Origin: NAT127 sp034717695
GTDB lineage: Bacteria; Pseudomonadota; Gammaproteobacteria; Pseudomonadales; Porticoccaceae
Direction: 5' to 3'
Assembly: GCA_034717695.1 (NCBI GenBank)
Contig: JAYELS010000005.1
Coordinates: forward strand, 319,586-383,585
Length of the DNA stretch: 64,000 nt
Positions 52,719 through 62,089 of the stretch are shown here, one piece after another. The notes beneath the pieces are model-generated. The model had not been told where the DNA came from. It was given only the letters and a program-made list of their open reading frames with translations, and made no database searches. Both the position numbers and the translations under genes were made by a program. Positions within the stretch are counted from its first letter, which is position 1. Every line of letters starts with the position of its first letter.

Positions 52719-53738
52719 TCAATTGTCGGTGGCGGCGATGCGGTCCTGCCAGTGGAGCAGCACATCGATCATCCGGTTGGCGTAGCCCCATTCGTTGTCG
52801 AACCACACCAGCACCTTGACGAGGCGGCGGCCCGCCACCCGGGTCTGGCTGGCATCGACGATGCCGGAACGGGGATCGTGATTGAAATCGCAGGAGGCCA
52901 GGGGCTCCTCGGTGTAGCCGAGGATCCCGGGCAAGGCCTCGGCGGCTTCCCGCAGCAGCTGGTTGACGGCCTCGGCGCTGGTGTCCCGGTCGACAGTTAC
53001 CGACAGGTCGATGGCGGAGACGTTCTGGGTGGGCACCCGCATGGCCTGGGCCTCGATGCGCCCGGCCAGGGCCGGCAGGATACGGTCGATGCCCCGCGCC
53101 AGGCGGGTGTCCACCGGGATCATCGACTGGATCGCGGCGCGGGTCTTGCGCAGCTCCGTGTGGTGGTAGGAGTCCAGCACCGGCTGGTCGTTCATGGCGG
53201 AGTGGATGGTGGTGATCACCCCCGCCCGCACCCCCAGGTGGCGGTGCAGGCAATCGAGCACCGGCACCACGCAATTGGTGGTGCAGGATGCCGCCGAGAC
53301 GATGCGGTGCCCGGCCTCGAGCTGGCCCTCGTTGACGCCGCACACGATGGTGGCATCCACGTCGGCCCGGGCGGGCTGGGAGAACAGCACCCGGCGGGCG
53401 CCGGCGGCGAGATGCTTCTCCGCCAGGGCGCGGTCGTCGAACGACCCGGTGCACTCCAGCACCGTGTCGATGTCGGTCCAGCGCAGGGCGTCGAGGCTCT
53501 CCACGTGGCTGACGGCGATGGCCTGGCCGTTGATCACCAGGCGGCCGCCGTCCACCTTCACCTCGCCGGGAAAGCGGCCGTGGGTGGAGTCGTAGCGGGT
53601 CAGGTAGCGGATGGTGTCGACGTCCGCCAGTTCGTTGATGGCCACCACCTTGAGGCGCGAGGCGAGGCCCCGCTCGTGGATCGCCCGGAACACCGAGCGC
53701 CCGACGCGACCGAAGCCGTTGATGGCGAGGCGCGCCAT
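52719..53738 (-). CDS. epd: Erythrose-4-phosphate dehydrogenase
   Basis: A 339-residue GAPDH-family enzyme with ASCTTNC (nucleophile C152) and HSAMNDQPVLDSYHHTELRKTRAAIQSMIPVDTRLA. The latter and SAIDLSVTV are characteristic of Epd rather than GapA, where TVHA..TQ..VDGPS occurs. Epd makes 4-phosphoerythronate for pyridoxal phosphate synthesis; it may also serve as a GAPDH. Context (tkt-epd-pgk-fba) supports epd. The start overlaps the tkt stop by one base (TGATG). Confidence 0.93.
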   Translation of the reverse strand: MARLAINGFGRVGRSVFRAIHERGLASRLKVVAINELADVDTIRYLTRYDSTHGRFPGEVKVDGGRLVINGQAIAVSHVESLDALRWTDIDTVLECTGSFDDRALAEKHLAAGARRVLFSQPARADVDATIVCGVNEGQLEAGHRIVSAASCTTNCVVPVLDCLHRHLGVRAGVITTIHSAMNDQPVLDSYHHTELRKTRAAIQSMIPVDTRLARGIDRILPALAGRIEAQAMRVPTQNVSAIDLSVTVDRDTSAEAVNQLLREAAEALPGILGYTEEPLASCDFNHDPRSGIVDASQTRVAGRRLVKVLVWFDNEWGYANRMIDVLLHWQDRIAATDN

Positions 53739-55753
53739 CAGGCGAGCAGTGCCTCGACCCGGGCCACCAGGTTGGCCTCGGTGAAGCCGAAATACGTGAA
53801 CAGCTCGCCGGCGGGGGCGGAGGCGCCGAAGCTGGTCATGCCCACCACATCGCCGTCAAGGCCAACATACTTCCGCCAGAAGTCGGCGTGGGCCGCCTCC
53901 ACCGCCACCCGGGCGCGCACCGAGGGGGGCAGCACGGTGTCGCGCCAGGCGCGATCCTGGGCGTCGAACAGCTCGGTGCAGGGCATCGATACCACCCGCA
54001 CCCGGCGCCCGGCCTCGGCGAGCCGGTCCGCCGCCGCCATGGCGAGGGCCACCTCGGAGCCGGTGGCGATGAGGATCGCCTCGGGCTCGCCGGCGCAGTC
54101 CCGAAGCACATAGCCGCCCCGGGCGACGGCCGCCAGCTGGGCGTCGTCCCGCTGCTGGTGGGGCAGGTTCTGGCGGGAGAAGATCAGGGCGCTGGGGCCG
54201 TCCCGGCGCTGGATGGCGGCCTTCCAGGCAACGGCGGATTCCACCGCGTCGCAGGGGCGCCAGGTGCGCATGTTGGGGGTGGTGCGCAGGCTGGTGAGCT
54301 GCTCCACCGGCTGGTGGGTGGGGCCGTCCTCGCCAAGGCCAATGGAGTCGTGGGTGAACACGAAGATGCTTTGCTGCTTCATCAGCGCCGCCATGCGCAC
54401 GGCATTGCGGCAGTACTCCATGAACACCAGGAAGGTGGCGCCGTAGTTGATGAAGCCGCCGTGGAGGGCGATGCCGTTCATGATGGCCGCCATGGCGAAC
54501 TCCCGCACGCCGTAGTGCAGGTAGTTGCCGCCGGCGTCGTTGGCGGCGATGCCCCTGGAGCCTTTCCAGATCGTCAGGTTGGAGCCCGCCAGATCGGCGG
54601 AGCCGCCAAACAGCTCCGGCAGCAGCGGGCCGTAGGCGTTCAGGCAGTTCTGGGAGGCCTTGCGGCTGGCGATGGTTTCGCCCTTCGCCTGACAGGCGGC
54701 GATGTAGGCATCCGCCTCGGCGACGAAGTGGGCGGGCAGTTCCCCGGCGAGGCGGCGCTCCAGTTCCACCGCTTCGGCGGGGAAGGCGGCGCGGTAGGCG
54801 TCGAACCGCTGCGCCCAGGCGCGCTCGGCGGCCTTGCCCTTCTCCCGGGCGTCCCAGGCATCGGCAATTTCGGCGGGAATGTGGAACGGCGGGTGATCCC
54901 AGCCCAGTTGCCGGCGGGTGAGGGCGATCTCCTCCGCCCCCAGGGGCGCGCCGTGGCACTCCTCCTTGCCCTGCTTGTTGGGGGAGCCGAAGCCAATGAT
55001 GGTCTTGCAGCAGATCAGGGTGGGCCTGGCGGTGTCGGCGCGGGCCGCGTCGATGGCGGCGCGGATGGACTCGGGATCGTGGCCGTCGACGGCGGGGATC
55101 ACCTGCCAGCCGTAGGCCTCGAAGCGCTTCACGGTGTCGTCGGTGAACCAGGCGGGGGCGTGGTCGCTGCCGTGAACCTCGCCGTCGATGGAGATGCCGT
55201 TGTCGTCATAAAAGGCGATGAGCTTGCCAAGGCCCAGGGTGCCCGCCAGGGAGCAGGCCTCGTGGGAGATGCCCTCCATCAGGCAGCCGTCGCCGAGGAA
55301 GGCGTAGGTGTGGTGGTCGATGATGTCGTGGCCGGGGCGGTTGAACTGGGCCGCCAGCACCTTCTCGGCGATGGCCATGCCCACCGCGTTGGTGACACCC
55401 TGGCCGAGGGGGCCGGTGGTGGTTTCGACTCCGGGGGCCTCGCCGTACTCGGGGTGGCCGGCGGTTTTCGAATGCAGCTGGCGGAAGTTTTTCAGCTCGG
55501 CGATGGGCAGGTCGTAGCCGGAGAGGTGGAGCAGGGAGTAGATCAGCATGGAGCCGTGGCCGTTGGAGAGCACGAAACGGTCCCGGTTGGGCCACTTGGG
55601 GTTGGCCGGATTGTGGCGCAGGACATCGTTCCACAGCACTTCGGCGATATCCGCCATGCCCATGGGGGCGCCCGGGTGGCCGCTGTTGGCTTGCTGGACG
55701 GCGTCCATACTGAGGGCGCGGATGGCATTGGCGAGGTCGCGACGGGCTGGCAT
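53738..55753 (-). CDS. tkt: Transketolase
   Basis: A 671-residue thiamine diphosphate enzyme of the pentose phosphate pathway. ATG 55753 (MPARRDLANAIRALSMDAVQQANSGHPGAP) gives the standard N-terminus. ThDP motifs: GDGCLMEGISHEA (diphosphate/Mg) and FTHDSIGLGEDGPTHQP; others are SNGHGSMLIY, GPLGQGVTNAVGMA and GSEVALAM. First gene of the tkt-epd-pgk-fba group. Upstream is a 261-bp divergent space shared with a VOC gene, holding no clear operator by eye. Confidence 0.97.
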   Translation of the reverse strand: MPARRDLANAIRALSMDAVQQANSGHPGAPMGMADIAEVLWNDVLRHNPANPKWPNRDRFVLSNGHGSMLIYSLLHLSGYDLPIAELKNFRQLHSKTAGHPEYGEAPGVETTTGPLGQGVTNAVGMAIAEKVLAAQFNRPGHDIIDHHTYAFLGDGCLMEGISHEACSLAGTLGLGKLIAFYDDNGISIDGEVHGSDHAPAWFTDDTVKRFEAYGWQVIPAVDGHDPESIRAAIDAARADTARPTLICCKTIIGFGSPNKQGKEECHGAPLGAEEIALTRRQLGWDHPPFHIPAEIADAWDAREKGKAAERAWAQRFDAYRAAFPAEAVELERRLAGELPAHFVAEADAYIAACQAKGETIASRKASQNCLNAYGPLLPELFGGSADLAGSNLTIWKGSRGIAANDAGGNYLHYGVREFAMAAIMNGIALHGGFINYGATFLVFMEYCRNAVRMAALMKQQSIFVFTHDSIGLGEDGPTHQPVEQLTSLRTTPNMRTWRPCDAVESAVAWKAAIQRRDGPSALIFSRQNLPHQQRDDAQLAAVARGGYVLRDCAGEPEAILIATGSEVALAMAAADRLAEAGRRVRVVSMPCTELFDAQDRAWRDTVLPPSVRARVAVEAAHADFWRKYVGLDGDVVGMTSFGASAPAGELFTYFGFTEANLVARVEALLA

Positions 55754-56014
55754 GGGGGTGACACTCCTGGAGAATGGGGCGAATGGCGCGCCCGGTGACG
55801 GGCCGCCTGGAGAAAAGGGCGGCCATTTTCCCCCAGCGGGGCTGCTCAGTAAATAGCCAAGGGGAAATGGCGCCGCATTGGCACTCTGACGACACGACTG
55901 GCGCAAAACCGATACACCCCGTTGTTGAGCCGGTCTCCCGCGGGGGTAGAATCCCTCGAACATAATCCGCGGCCGACGCTCCGGTCAGGCCGCCCCAATC
56001 CGCCGGAGAAAACC

Positions 56015-56536
56015 ATGATCCCACCTTTCAGCGGCCCCGCCCTCGGCAACATCATGCAGATTGCGTGGGTGACCCCCGACCTGGAAAAGAGCCTGGCGCT
56101 GTTCAAGACCCTCTACAAAGTGCCCGACTTCCTGGTGATGGAAAACCGCTTCCCGGCTGACGTGTTCGGCGAGCGGGGCGAAATGCACCTGCGCATCGCC
56201 CTCGCCAATGTCGACAATATTCAGCTCGAACTCATCGAGCCCATGGGCGGCGGCATCGATCGCATCTACCGCGACGCGCTGCCCGGGGACGGCAGCCACG
56301 CCAACGTCCTCCACCACATCTGCATCAAGGTCGACGGCACCGAAGACGACTGGGATAGCTACGTGGCGGGTCTCGGCCCCGACCGCCCGGTTGCCTATAT
56401 CGGATACATTCCCGGGGTGCGCTTCCTCTACACCGACGAGCGCGCAACCCTCGGCGTGTATGTCGAGCACGTCTGGTTCAGCCCGGAAATCGAAGCCCAG
56501 ATGGCAAGCGCCATCCCCACCTACCGCACCCGTTGA
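56015..56536 (+). CDS. VOC (glyoxalase/dioxygenase fold) family protein
   Basis: A 173-residue VOC protein with ALGNIMQIAWVTPDLEKSLALFKTLYKVPDF and HVLHHICIKV-type strands (SHANVLHHICIKVDG), the metal-ligand His and the closing GVYVEHVWFSPE. It could be an isomerase or resistance-type enzyme. ATG 56015 follows CGGAGAA. It is 11 bases upstream of a metallo-beta-lactamase-fold gene, with which it forms an operon; a joint role in degrading a xenobiotic or steroid-like compound is speculative. Confidence 0.87.
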   Translation: MIPPFSGPALGNIMQIAWVTPDLEKSLALFKTLYKVPDFLVMENRFPADVFGERGEMHLRIALANVDNIQLELIEPMGGGIDRIYRDALPGDGSHANVLHHICIKVDGTEDDWDSYVAGLGPDRPVAYIGYIPGVRFLYTDERATLGVYVEHVWFSPEIEAQMASAIPTYRTR

Positions 56537-56547
56537 AGGAAGTGGAC

Positions 56548-57825
56548 ATGTCCCAATACAGCACACTCAACCATATCGTCCTGCCAATGATCGCCTGGGA
56601 CCCGGCGCGGCCCGCCGAGCGCATCAACGACCACATTCTGATGGCCCACGCCACCTCGAACGCCTATGTGGTGACCGCCGACGAGGGCGACGTGGTGATC
56701 AACACCGGCACGGCCCAGCAGGGCGCGCGCATCCGCGAGAAATTCGAGCAGCTGCTCGGCCGCCCCCTGAAGGTGGCGAAGATCATTTTCACCCAGAGCC
56801 ACCCCGACCACATCGGCGGCTGGCAGGCCTTCGCCGGGCCCGACACCGAGATGATCGGACAGCGGATGTTCGGCCAGATCTGCGCCGAGCGCAAAATGCT
56901 GGGGGGTTTCTTCGGTCCCCGCAACACCCGCATCCTGGCGGCGATGATTCCCCCCAACACGGCGAAAAACCCCGGCACCGCCCACAACTGGTTCGACACC
57001 CCCGATCCGGCGCCCCTCGCCACCTTCGCCGACGAGCTGGAATTCACCCTCGGTGGACGGCTGTTCCGCCTGCTCAGCATCTCCAGCGGCGAGACCCTCG
57101 ACAGCCTGGCGGTGTCCATCCCCGCCGAGGGGGTGGTGTTCACCGGCAACTGGTCCGGGGCGATCTTTGGCGCGCTGCCCAACTTCTACACCGCCCGGGG
57201 AGACCGGGACCGCTCCATCCCCGGCTGGCTGAAGGAGTGCGACCGGCTGCTGGCCCTGGAACCGACGCTGCTGATCACCGGCCACGAGCAGCCCATCGCC
57301 GGCAAGGGTGAGATTGCCGCCCGCCTCGGCAAGCTGCGGGACCTCATCCGCCACATTCACGATCACACCGTCAAGGGCATGAACGCCGGCGCCACCCTCC
57401 CGGAGATCCAGGGGAGCCTGGTGATTCCGCCGGACCTGACACCCCGGGATGGCCGCTGCGAAGCCCACTGGATCGCCCGCAGTGTCTGGGAGGAATACGC
57501 CGGCTGGTTCCGCCACGAACGCACCAGCGAGCTCTACGCCACGCCGGCGAGCGCCGTCTGGCCGGAGGTGGTGGCGATGGCCGGCGGCGCGGCGGCACTG
57601 GCCGAGCGCGCCCAAGGCCACCTCGCCGCCGGCGACATCGAAAAGGCCCTGCACCTGATCGAAATGGCGGTGACCGCGGAGCCCCGCAACCGCCAGGCCC
57701 TGGAAACCGAGCTGGCGATACACGAAGCACTGGTGGAGCGCACCGGGGGCAGGATCTTCGATCTGCTCGGCTGGCTCGAAGGGCGCATCATGGCCACCCG
57801 TGCGGCCCTTGCCGCACTCGACTGA
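56548..57825 (+). CDS. Metallo-beta-lactamase-fold hydrolase with alkyl-sulfatase dimerization domain
   Basis: A 425-residue protein. ATG 56548 follows AAGGAAG by 5 bases. The metal motif reads Q83-S-H85-P-D87-H88 (TQSHPDHIGG) instead of the usual HxHxDH, so the first His is Gln. LLITGHEQPIAG supplies the later His. An alkyl-sulfatase dimerization region follows (WEEYAGWFRHERTSELYA, ALAERAQGHLAAGDIEKALHLIEMAV). Without signal peptide, so cytoplasmic. Substrate unknown. Confidence 0.88.
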   Translation: MSQYSTLNHIVLPMIAWDPARPAERINDHILMAHATSNAYVVTADEGDVVINTGTAQQGARIREKFEQLLGRPLKVAKIIFTQSHPDHIGGWQAFAGPDTEMIGQRMFGQICAERKMLGGFFGPRNTRILAAMIPPNTAKNPGTAHNWFDTPDPAPLATFADELEFTLGGRLFRLLSISSGETLDSLAVSIPAEGVVFTGNWSGAIFGALPNFYTARGDRDRSIPGWLKECDRLLALEPTLLITGHEQPIAGKGEIAARLGKLRDLIRHIHDHTVKGMNAGATLPEIQGSLVIPPDLTPRDGRCEAHWIARSVWEEYAGWFRHERTSELYATPASAVWPEVVAMAGGAAALAERAQGHLAAGDIEKALHLIEMAVTAEPRNRQALETELAIHEALVERTGGRIFDLLGWLEGRIMATRAALAALD

Positions 57826-57852
57826 CGGGCAACAGTTCAGGCAAACAACGCC

Positions 57853-57878
57853 GCCCCCGAACTGGCGCCCTCGGGGGC
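57853..57878. terminator. Hairpin between convergent MBL and alkaline phosphatase genes
   Basis: Inverted repeat GCCCCCGA / TCGGGGGC with a 10-base loop, in a 149-bp convergent gap. It lies 28 bases past the MBL stop and 97 bases past the phosphatase stop; no T-run. Low-strength bidirectional terminator candidate. Confidence 0.4.
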
Positions 57879-57974
57879 ATGAACCGGCGGTAGGTCGCGA
57901 TGACCGCCAGCGATCCTGGGTTACGGGCTGTCCCCCGCCGCTGGCGGCGTGAACGCGGTATGGGCGAGATCGTC

Positions 57975-59507
57975 CTAGCGCTCATCCAGCCCCAGGGCAT
58001 GGCGCATCACCTGATAAATAAAATTCTGCTCCTGCACCCCGTGGATAAGGTGGGCCCAGGGGCCGGCGGCGTAGATGGCCACGTCCTCGCCGCCGTGGGT
58101 TTCGGAGTAGTGGGGCACCAGCGCCTCCTGGTAGAAGTCCCGGTGGGTGGTGTCGACGTCGGTGAGGTCGGCGCGGCCCGGGGTGCCGCCCTTGCGCTCC
58201 CGCTCGGTGATGGCCACCCCGGCGGCGTGGCCGGGCCCGTTGGCGTAGCCCACCGTGGTGTAGGGCTTGCCGTCGAGGGCCCTGTAGGGTTCGCCCTCCG
58301 GCTCGCCACGGGCGTCGTTGCTCACCACCTTGCCGAGAATCGGGTTGCCCCGGGTGGGGTAGCCCGCCAGGGTCAGCACGTGACTGTGGTCGGCGGTGAC
58401 GATCACCAGGGTGTCGTCGAGGCTCACCCGGTCGAGGGCCGCCTGGACCGCCGCGGCAAAGGCCTGCCCGTCGCTGAGGGCCCGGTAGGCGTTGCCGGCG
58501 TGGTGGGCGTGGTCGATGCGGCCACCCTCAACCATCAGAAAGTACCCGCTGTCGTCCCGGGCGAGACGCTCGATGGCGAGGGCCGTCATCTCCGCCAGGG
58601 CGGGCTCGTCGCCGCCGAGGGCCTCCCGGTCCGCCTCGAAGTGCATATGGGAGGGCTCGAACAGGGCCAGGATCCGCGGGGTGTCGGGTTTCAGGCCGTC
58701 GAACTGCTCCCGGTTCCAGACATAGGCGCCGCCGGGGTGGCGCCCCTGCCACTCGGCGATCAGGTTGCGGCCATCCCCCCGGCGGCCGCTTTTATCCGGG
58801 TACTCCGGGTCCGCTTCGCCGGCGGGCAGCAGGTGCTGACGGCCGCCCCCCATGATCACCTCGATGCCATCCCCGTGGCTGAATTCCACCAGCTGGCGGG
58901 CGATATCAGCGCACTCCTCACCCATCTCCCGGGGTACCTGGGTGTCGTCCTCCCAGTCGCGATTCGGGCTGTGGGCGTAGGTGGCCGCCGGCGTGGCGTG
59001 GGTGATGCGGGTGGTGGTGACGATGCCGGTGGCAAGTCCCCTGGCCTCCGCCTCCTCCAGCAGGGTGGGCAGGGAGGCGGCGGCGCTGCCGGCGCATTCC
59101 CCGGTGACTGCCTCCGGCCCCAGGGCGATCACCCCGTCGCGGGTTTTCACCCCGGTCATGATGGCGCTCATGGTGCCGGCGGAGTCGGGCACCTGCTGGT
59201 TGGTGTTGTAGGTCTTGGCGAGGGCCACGTGGGGGAAACGCTCGTAGCTGAGGATGTTCTCCTCCCCCGGGCCGCCCCGGGACTGGCCGTCGAAGATACG
59301 CGTGGCGGTGACGGTGGCGACGCCGTTGCCGTCCCCGACGAAGAGAATGACGTTTTTCGCCCGGCGGGTGTTGGGCTTGACCGCCAGGGCCGCTTCCAGG
59401 GCGGCGGCGCCCTGTTCGCGCCAGTAGGCGGTGGTGTGGGTCTCGTCCCCGGCGCTGGCGCTGCTGGCGGCGAGCAGCAGCGCGGCGAAAAATCCCGGTT
59501 TTGGCAT
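57975..59507 (-). CDS. Alkaline phosphatase (PhoA family)
   Basis: A 510-residue periplasmic enzyme with a signal peptide (MPKPGFFAALLLAASSASAG). The metal-binding VILFVGDGNG, nucleophile D108-S109-AGT in VPDSAGTMSAIMTG, VEGGRIDHAHHAGNA and VTADHSHVL complete the two-zinc-plus-Mg active site. It hydrolyses phosphomonoesters, releasing phosphate. It lies 49 bases downstream of a DASS-family transporter gene, suggesting the released phosphate or an organic anion is imported. No Pho box is visible directly upstream. Confidence 0.93.
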   Translation of the reverse strand: MPKPGFFAALLLAASSASAGDETHTTAYWREQGAAALEAALAVKPNTRRAKNVILFVGDGNGVATVTATRIFDGQSRGGPGEENILSYERFPHVALAKTYNTNQQVPDSAGTMSAIMTGVKTRDGVIALGPEAVTGECAGSAAASLPTLLEEAEARGLATGIVTTTRITHATPAATYAHSPNRDWEDDTQVPREMGEECADIARQLVEFSHGDGIEVIMGGGRQHLLPAGEADPEYPDKSGRRGDGRNLIAEWQGRHPGGAYVWNREQFDGLKPDTPRILALFEPSHMHFEADREALGGDEPALAEMTALAIERLARDDSGYFLMVEGGRIDHAHHAGNAYRALSDGQAFAAAVQAALDRVSLDDTLVIVTADHSHVLTLAGYPTRGNPILGKVVSNDARGEPEGEPYRALDGKPYTTVGYANGPGHAAGVAITERERKGGTPGRADLTDVDTTHRDFYQEALVPHYSETHGGEDVAIYAAGPWAHLIHGVQEQNFIYQVMRHALGLDER

Positions 59508-59556
59508 GGATGGGGTCTCCTTTGTCTATTCCGATGCAACGGTGGCTCGGCACACC

Positions 59557-60897
59557 TCAGGGGCTGCCGTAAAACTGGCTGAACACCAGGGTCAGCACCG
59601 CGATGCACACCAGATTCAGCACGAACCCGGCGCGAATCATCGTTTGCTGCCGCACCATCCCGGTGCCGTGCACCAGGGCGTTGGGGGGCGTGCCCACCGG
59701 CAGCATGAAGGCGGTGGAGGCGGCGACGCCGATGGCGAGGGCCGCCTGGGTGGGGTCGAGCATATCCCCGGGCAGCGCCACGAACAGGGGCACCAGCAGC
59801 GCGGCGGTGGCGGTGTTGCTGGTCACCTCGGAGAAGAACACCACGAAAGTGACCAGCGCCATGATCACCAGCACCACACCCCAGCCCTCGATCAGCCCGG
59901 CGAGGCCAAGGCCGAGGAATTCGCTGGCGCCGCTGGACTTGAGCAGGCCGTTGAGGGTGAGGCCGCCGCCGAACAGCAGCAGCACGCCCCAATCGGTGGA
60001 CTTTTCGATCTGCTGCCAGCGGGCGACGCCGGTGGCGGCGATGAGGCCGAGGGCCAGAAGCGCCACCCAGGTATCCATGTCGTCGCCGACCCCGAGCAGT
60101 GCCGACAGGGGCCGGCCAAACAGCCAGCCGATGACCGTGATGGTGAATATCCCGAGCAGGACACGCCGTTCCCGGGTCCAGGCAAAGGCCTCGACCCGAA
60201 CCTCCAGCCGGGCATCCTGGAAATCCGGGCGCAGCACCCGCGCCAGCACCACCATCATCAGGGGCCACAGCACCACCACCAGGGGCACCCCGATATACAG
60301 CCAGTCGACGAAGGACAAACCCAGCTCCGCCGCCACGATGGCATTGGGGGGCGTGCCGATCAGGGTGCCGACGCCGCCGATACTGGCGGAATAGGCAATG
60401 GCCAGCAGGCTGAAGGCCCTCGTGGCGTAGGGCAGATCCGGCTTCTCACTCAAAAGACCCAGCACCAGGGGCAGCATCATGGCGGTCACGGCGGTGTTGC
60501 TGATCCACATGGACAGCAGGGCGGTGGCCAGCGCCAGCAGCAACACCCCCCGGTCCAGCCGCCCGCCGGTAAGCCGCAGGATCGAATCCGCCAGCCAGCG
60601 GTCGAGCCCCTGGATATGCATGGCGGCGGCGAGGGCAAAGCCGCCGAGAAACAGAAAGATGATGGGATGGGCGAAATTGGCGAGCGCGCCCTTCACATCC
60701 AGCAGCCCGGTGGCCACCGCCAGCAGCGGTATCAGCAGTGCGGTGATGGTGATATGGAAGGCCTCGCTGATCCACAGGTAGGCGATCACCCACAGCAGGG
60801 CGAGGGCGGTGACCACCTGCCCCTCGGCCTCCACACCCAGGGTGATGGCGGCGATACCCGCCGCCATAATGGCGCCATTGACGATGCTTTTATTCAT
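59557..60897 (-). CDS. DASS/SLC13 family sodium-coupled anion transporter
   Basis: A 446-residue membrane protein with about eleven helices. ATG 60897 (MNKSIVNGAIMAAG) follows GGAG. Sodium/substrate motifs are duplicated: SNTAVTAMMLP and IGTPPNAIVA in the first half, and TSNTATAALLVP and LPVGTPPNALVHG in the second. Family substrates are dicarboxylates, citrate, sulfate or, in yeast, phosphate. The linked alkaline phosphatase hints at phosphate or a phosphorylated compound. Divergent from the SahR-like gene with a 181-bp gap holding its operator. Confidence 0.92.
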   Translation of the reverse strand: MNKSIVNGAIMAAGIAAITLGVEAEGQVVTALALLWVIAYLWISEAFHITITALLIPLLAVATGLLDVKGALANFAHPIIFLFLGGFALAAAMHIQGLDRWLADSILRLTGGRLDRGVLLLALATALLSMWISNTAVTAMMLPLVLGLLSEKPDLPYATRAFSLLAIAYSASIGGVGTLIGTPPNAIVAAELGLSFVDWLYIGVPLVVVLWPLMMVVLARVLRPDFQDARLEVRVEAFAWTRERRVLLGIFTITVIGWLFGRPLSALLGVGDDMDTWVALLALGLIAATGVARWQQIEKSTDWGVLLLFGGGLTLNGLLKSSGASEFLGLGLAGLIEGWGVVLVIMALVTFVVFFSEVTSNTATAALLVPLFVALPGDMLDPTQAALAIGVAASTAFMLPVGTPPNALVHGTGMVRQQTMIRAGFVLNLVCIAVLTLVFSQFYGSP

Positions 60898-61028
60898 TAT
60901 TGTTCTCCGCTGAATAGCTCTCCGCCGCAGGGGAGCCGGCATTCCCTGTCACGGGCACCTGGCCGCCGCAGGGCGGCAGTCTAGCATCCCCCCTAGCGCA
61001 CCCGCAGCGGGGGCCCCTCTGGGCCCCG

Positions 61029-61050
61029 TATATCAAAATCTTTTGATATA
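61029..61050. promoter_or_regulatory. Perfect palindromic operator before the SahR-like/metK operon
   Basis: TATATCAAAA (61029-61038), TC, then TTTTGATATA (61041-61050): a 10-bp perfect inverted repeat in an otherwise GC-rich region. Its right arm overlaps a candidate -10 (TATAAA, 61047-61052) 26 bases before the ATG of the ArsR-type regulator. It looks like an autoregulatory site; recognition by that regulator is inferred from position and symmetry. Confidence 0.8.
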
Positions 61051-61078
61051 AAGAAAAAGCGTGCTAGCATCCCCGCCC

Positions 61079-62089
61079 ATGAACCTGCCGCTCTCCGCCC
61101 AGCCCCCGGCCGCCGCACTGGACACCCTCGCCGCCCTGATGAAGGCCGCCGGGGATCCCTTGCGCCTGGAAATCCTCCGGGTGCTGCGCAACAACGCCTT
61201 CGGCGCCCTGGAGCTGTCGGACATCTTCGCCATGCGCCAGAACGCCATGAGCCACCACCTGAAGATCCTCACCCGGGCGGGCCTCGTCACCTTCCGCCGC
61301 GAGGGTACCCACATCTTCTACCGCCGGGTGGCGGATGGCGGCGATGCCCTGCACGGCGCCATCCTCGCCGCCCTCGACGCCGCGCCCCTGGCGGACGACA
61401 TCCTCGCCCGCATCCGCGCCGTGGAGGATGCCCGCGCCGCCGCCTCCCGGGAATTCTTCCGGGCCAACGCCGCCAAGTTCCGCGAGCAGCAGGATCTGAT
61501 CGCCGGCCACCCCCAGTACGGCGAGGCGGTGGTGGCGACCCTCGATCGCCTGGTGGGCAACGGCGAGCGCAGCGCCATCGAGGTGGGCCCCGGTGAAGGG
61601 GAACTTCTCGCCGACCTGCACCGCCGCTTTGCCCGGGTCATCGCCCTCGACAACTCCGCCGAGATGCTGGAGCGCTCACGCCAGTTCGCCGCCGCCCGGG
61701 GCCTCACGGGCATCCACTTCATCCACGGCGACACCGCCAGCGCCCTGGCCGGGGGCCTTCGGGGGGATCTGATCACCCTCAACATGGTGCTCCACCACAC
61801 CCCGGCGCCGGCGGCGGTGATCGCCGACCTCGCCCGGGTGCTGCGGCCCGGCGGCGTGCTGCTGGTTACCGAACTGTGCCAGCACGACCAGGACTGGGCG
61901 CGGGGCGCCTGCGGCGACCTGTGGCTCGGCTTCGAGCCCGACGAACTCACCCGCTGGGCCGCGCAGTCGGGCCTCATCGACGGCGGCACCGAATACCTGC
62001 CCCTCAAGAACGGCTTTCGCGTTCAACTGCGACAATTCATCCGGCCCGAGACAGGCGAGGGCCCGCCAACACAAGGGAATAACCCATGA
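61079..62089 (+). CDS. ArsR-family regulator fused to methyltransferase domain (SahR-like)
   Basis: A 336-residue protein. Residues about 20-90 form a winged helix (AAGDPLRLEILRVLRNNAFGALELSDI, RQNAMSHHLKILTRAGLV), without the metal-binding cysteines of arsenic sensors. From about 140 there is a SAM methyltransferase-like domain (AIEVGPGEGELLADLH, NMVLHHTPAPAAVIADLARVLRPGG). In Gammaproteobacteria such proteins (SahR) sense S-adenosyl-homocysteine and control methionine-cycle genes. It overlaps metK by 4 bases (ATGA), which fits. ATG 61079 lacks a clear ribosome site; GTG 61061 is less likely. Confidence 0.9.
   Translation: MNLPLSAQPPAAALDTLAALMKAAGDPLRLEILRVLRNNAFGALELSDIFAMRQNAMSHHLKILTRAGLVTFRREGTHIFYRRVADGGDALHGAILAALDAAPLADDILARIRAVEDARAAASREFFRANAAKFREQQDLIAGHPQYGEAVVATLDRLVGNGERSAIEVGPGEGELLADLHRRFARVIALDNSAEMLERSRQFAAARGLTGIHFIHGDTASALAGGLRGDLITLNMVLHHTPAPAAVIADLARVLRPGGVLLVTELCQHDQDWARGACGDLWLGFEPDELTRWAAQSGLIDGGTEYLPLKNGFRVQLRQFIRPETGEGPPTQGNNP

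Noticed and set aside
59508..59556. Pho box directly before alkaline phosphatase
   Set aside because: The 49-bp gap has no CTGTCAT-type repeats; the gene is probably read from the transporter promoter.
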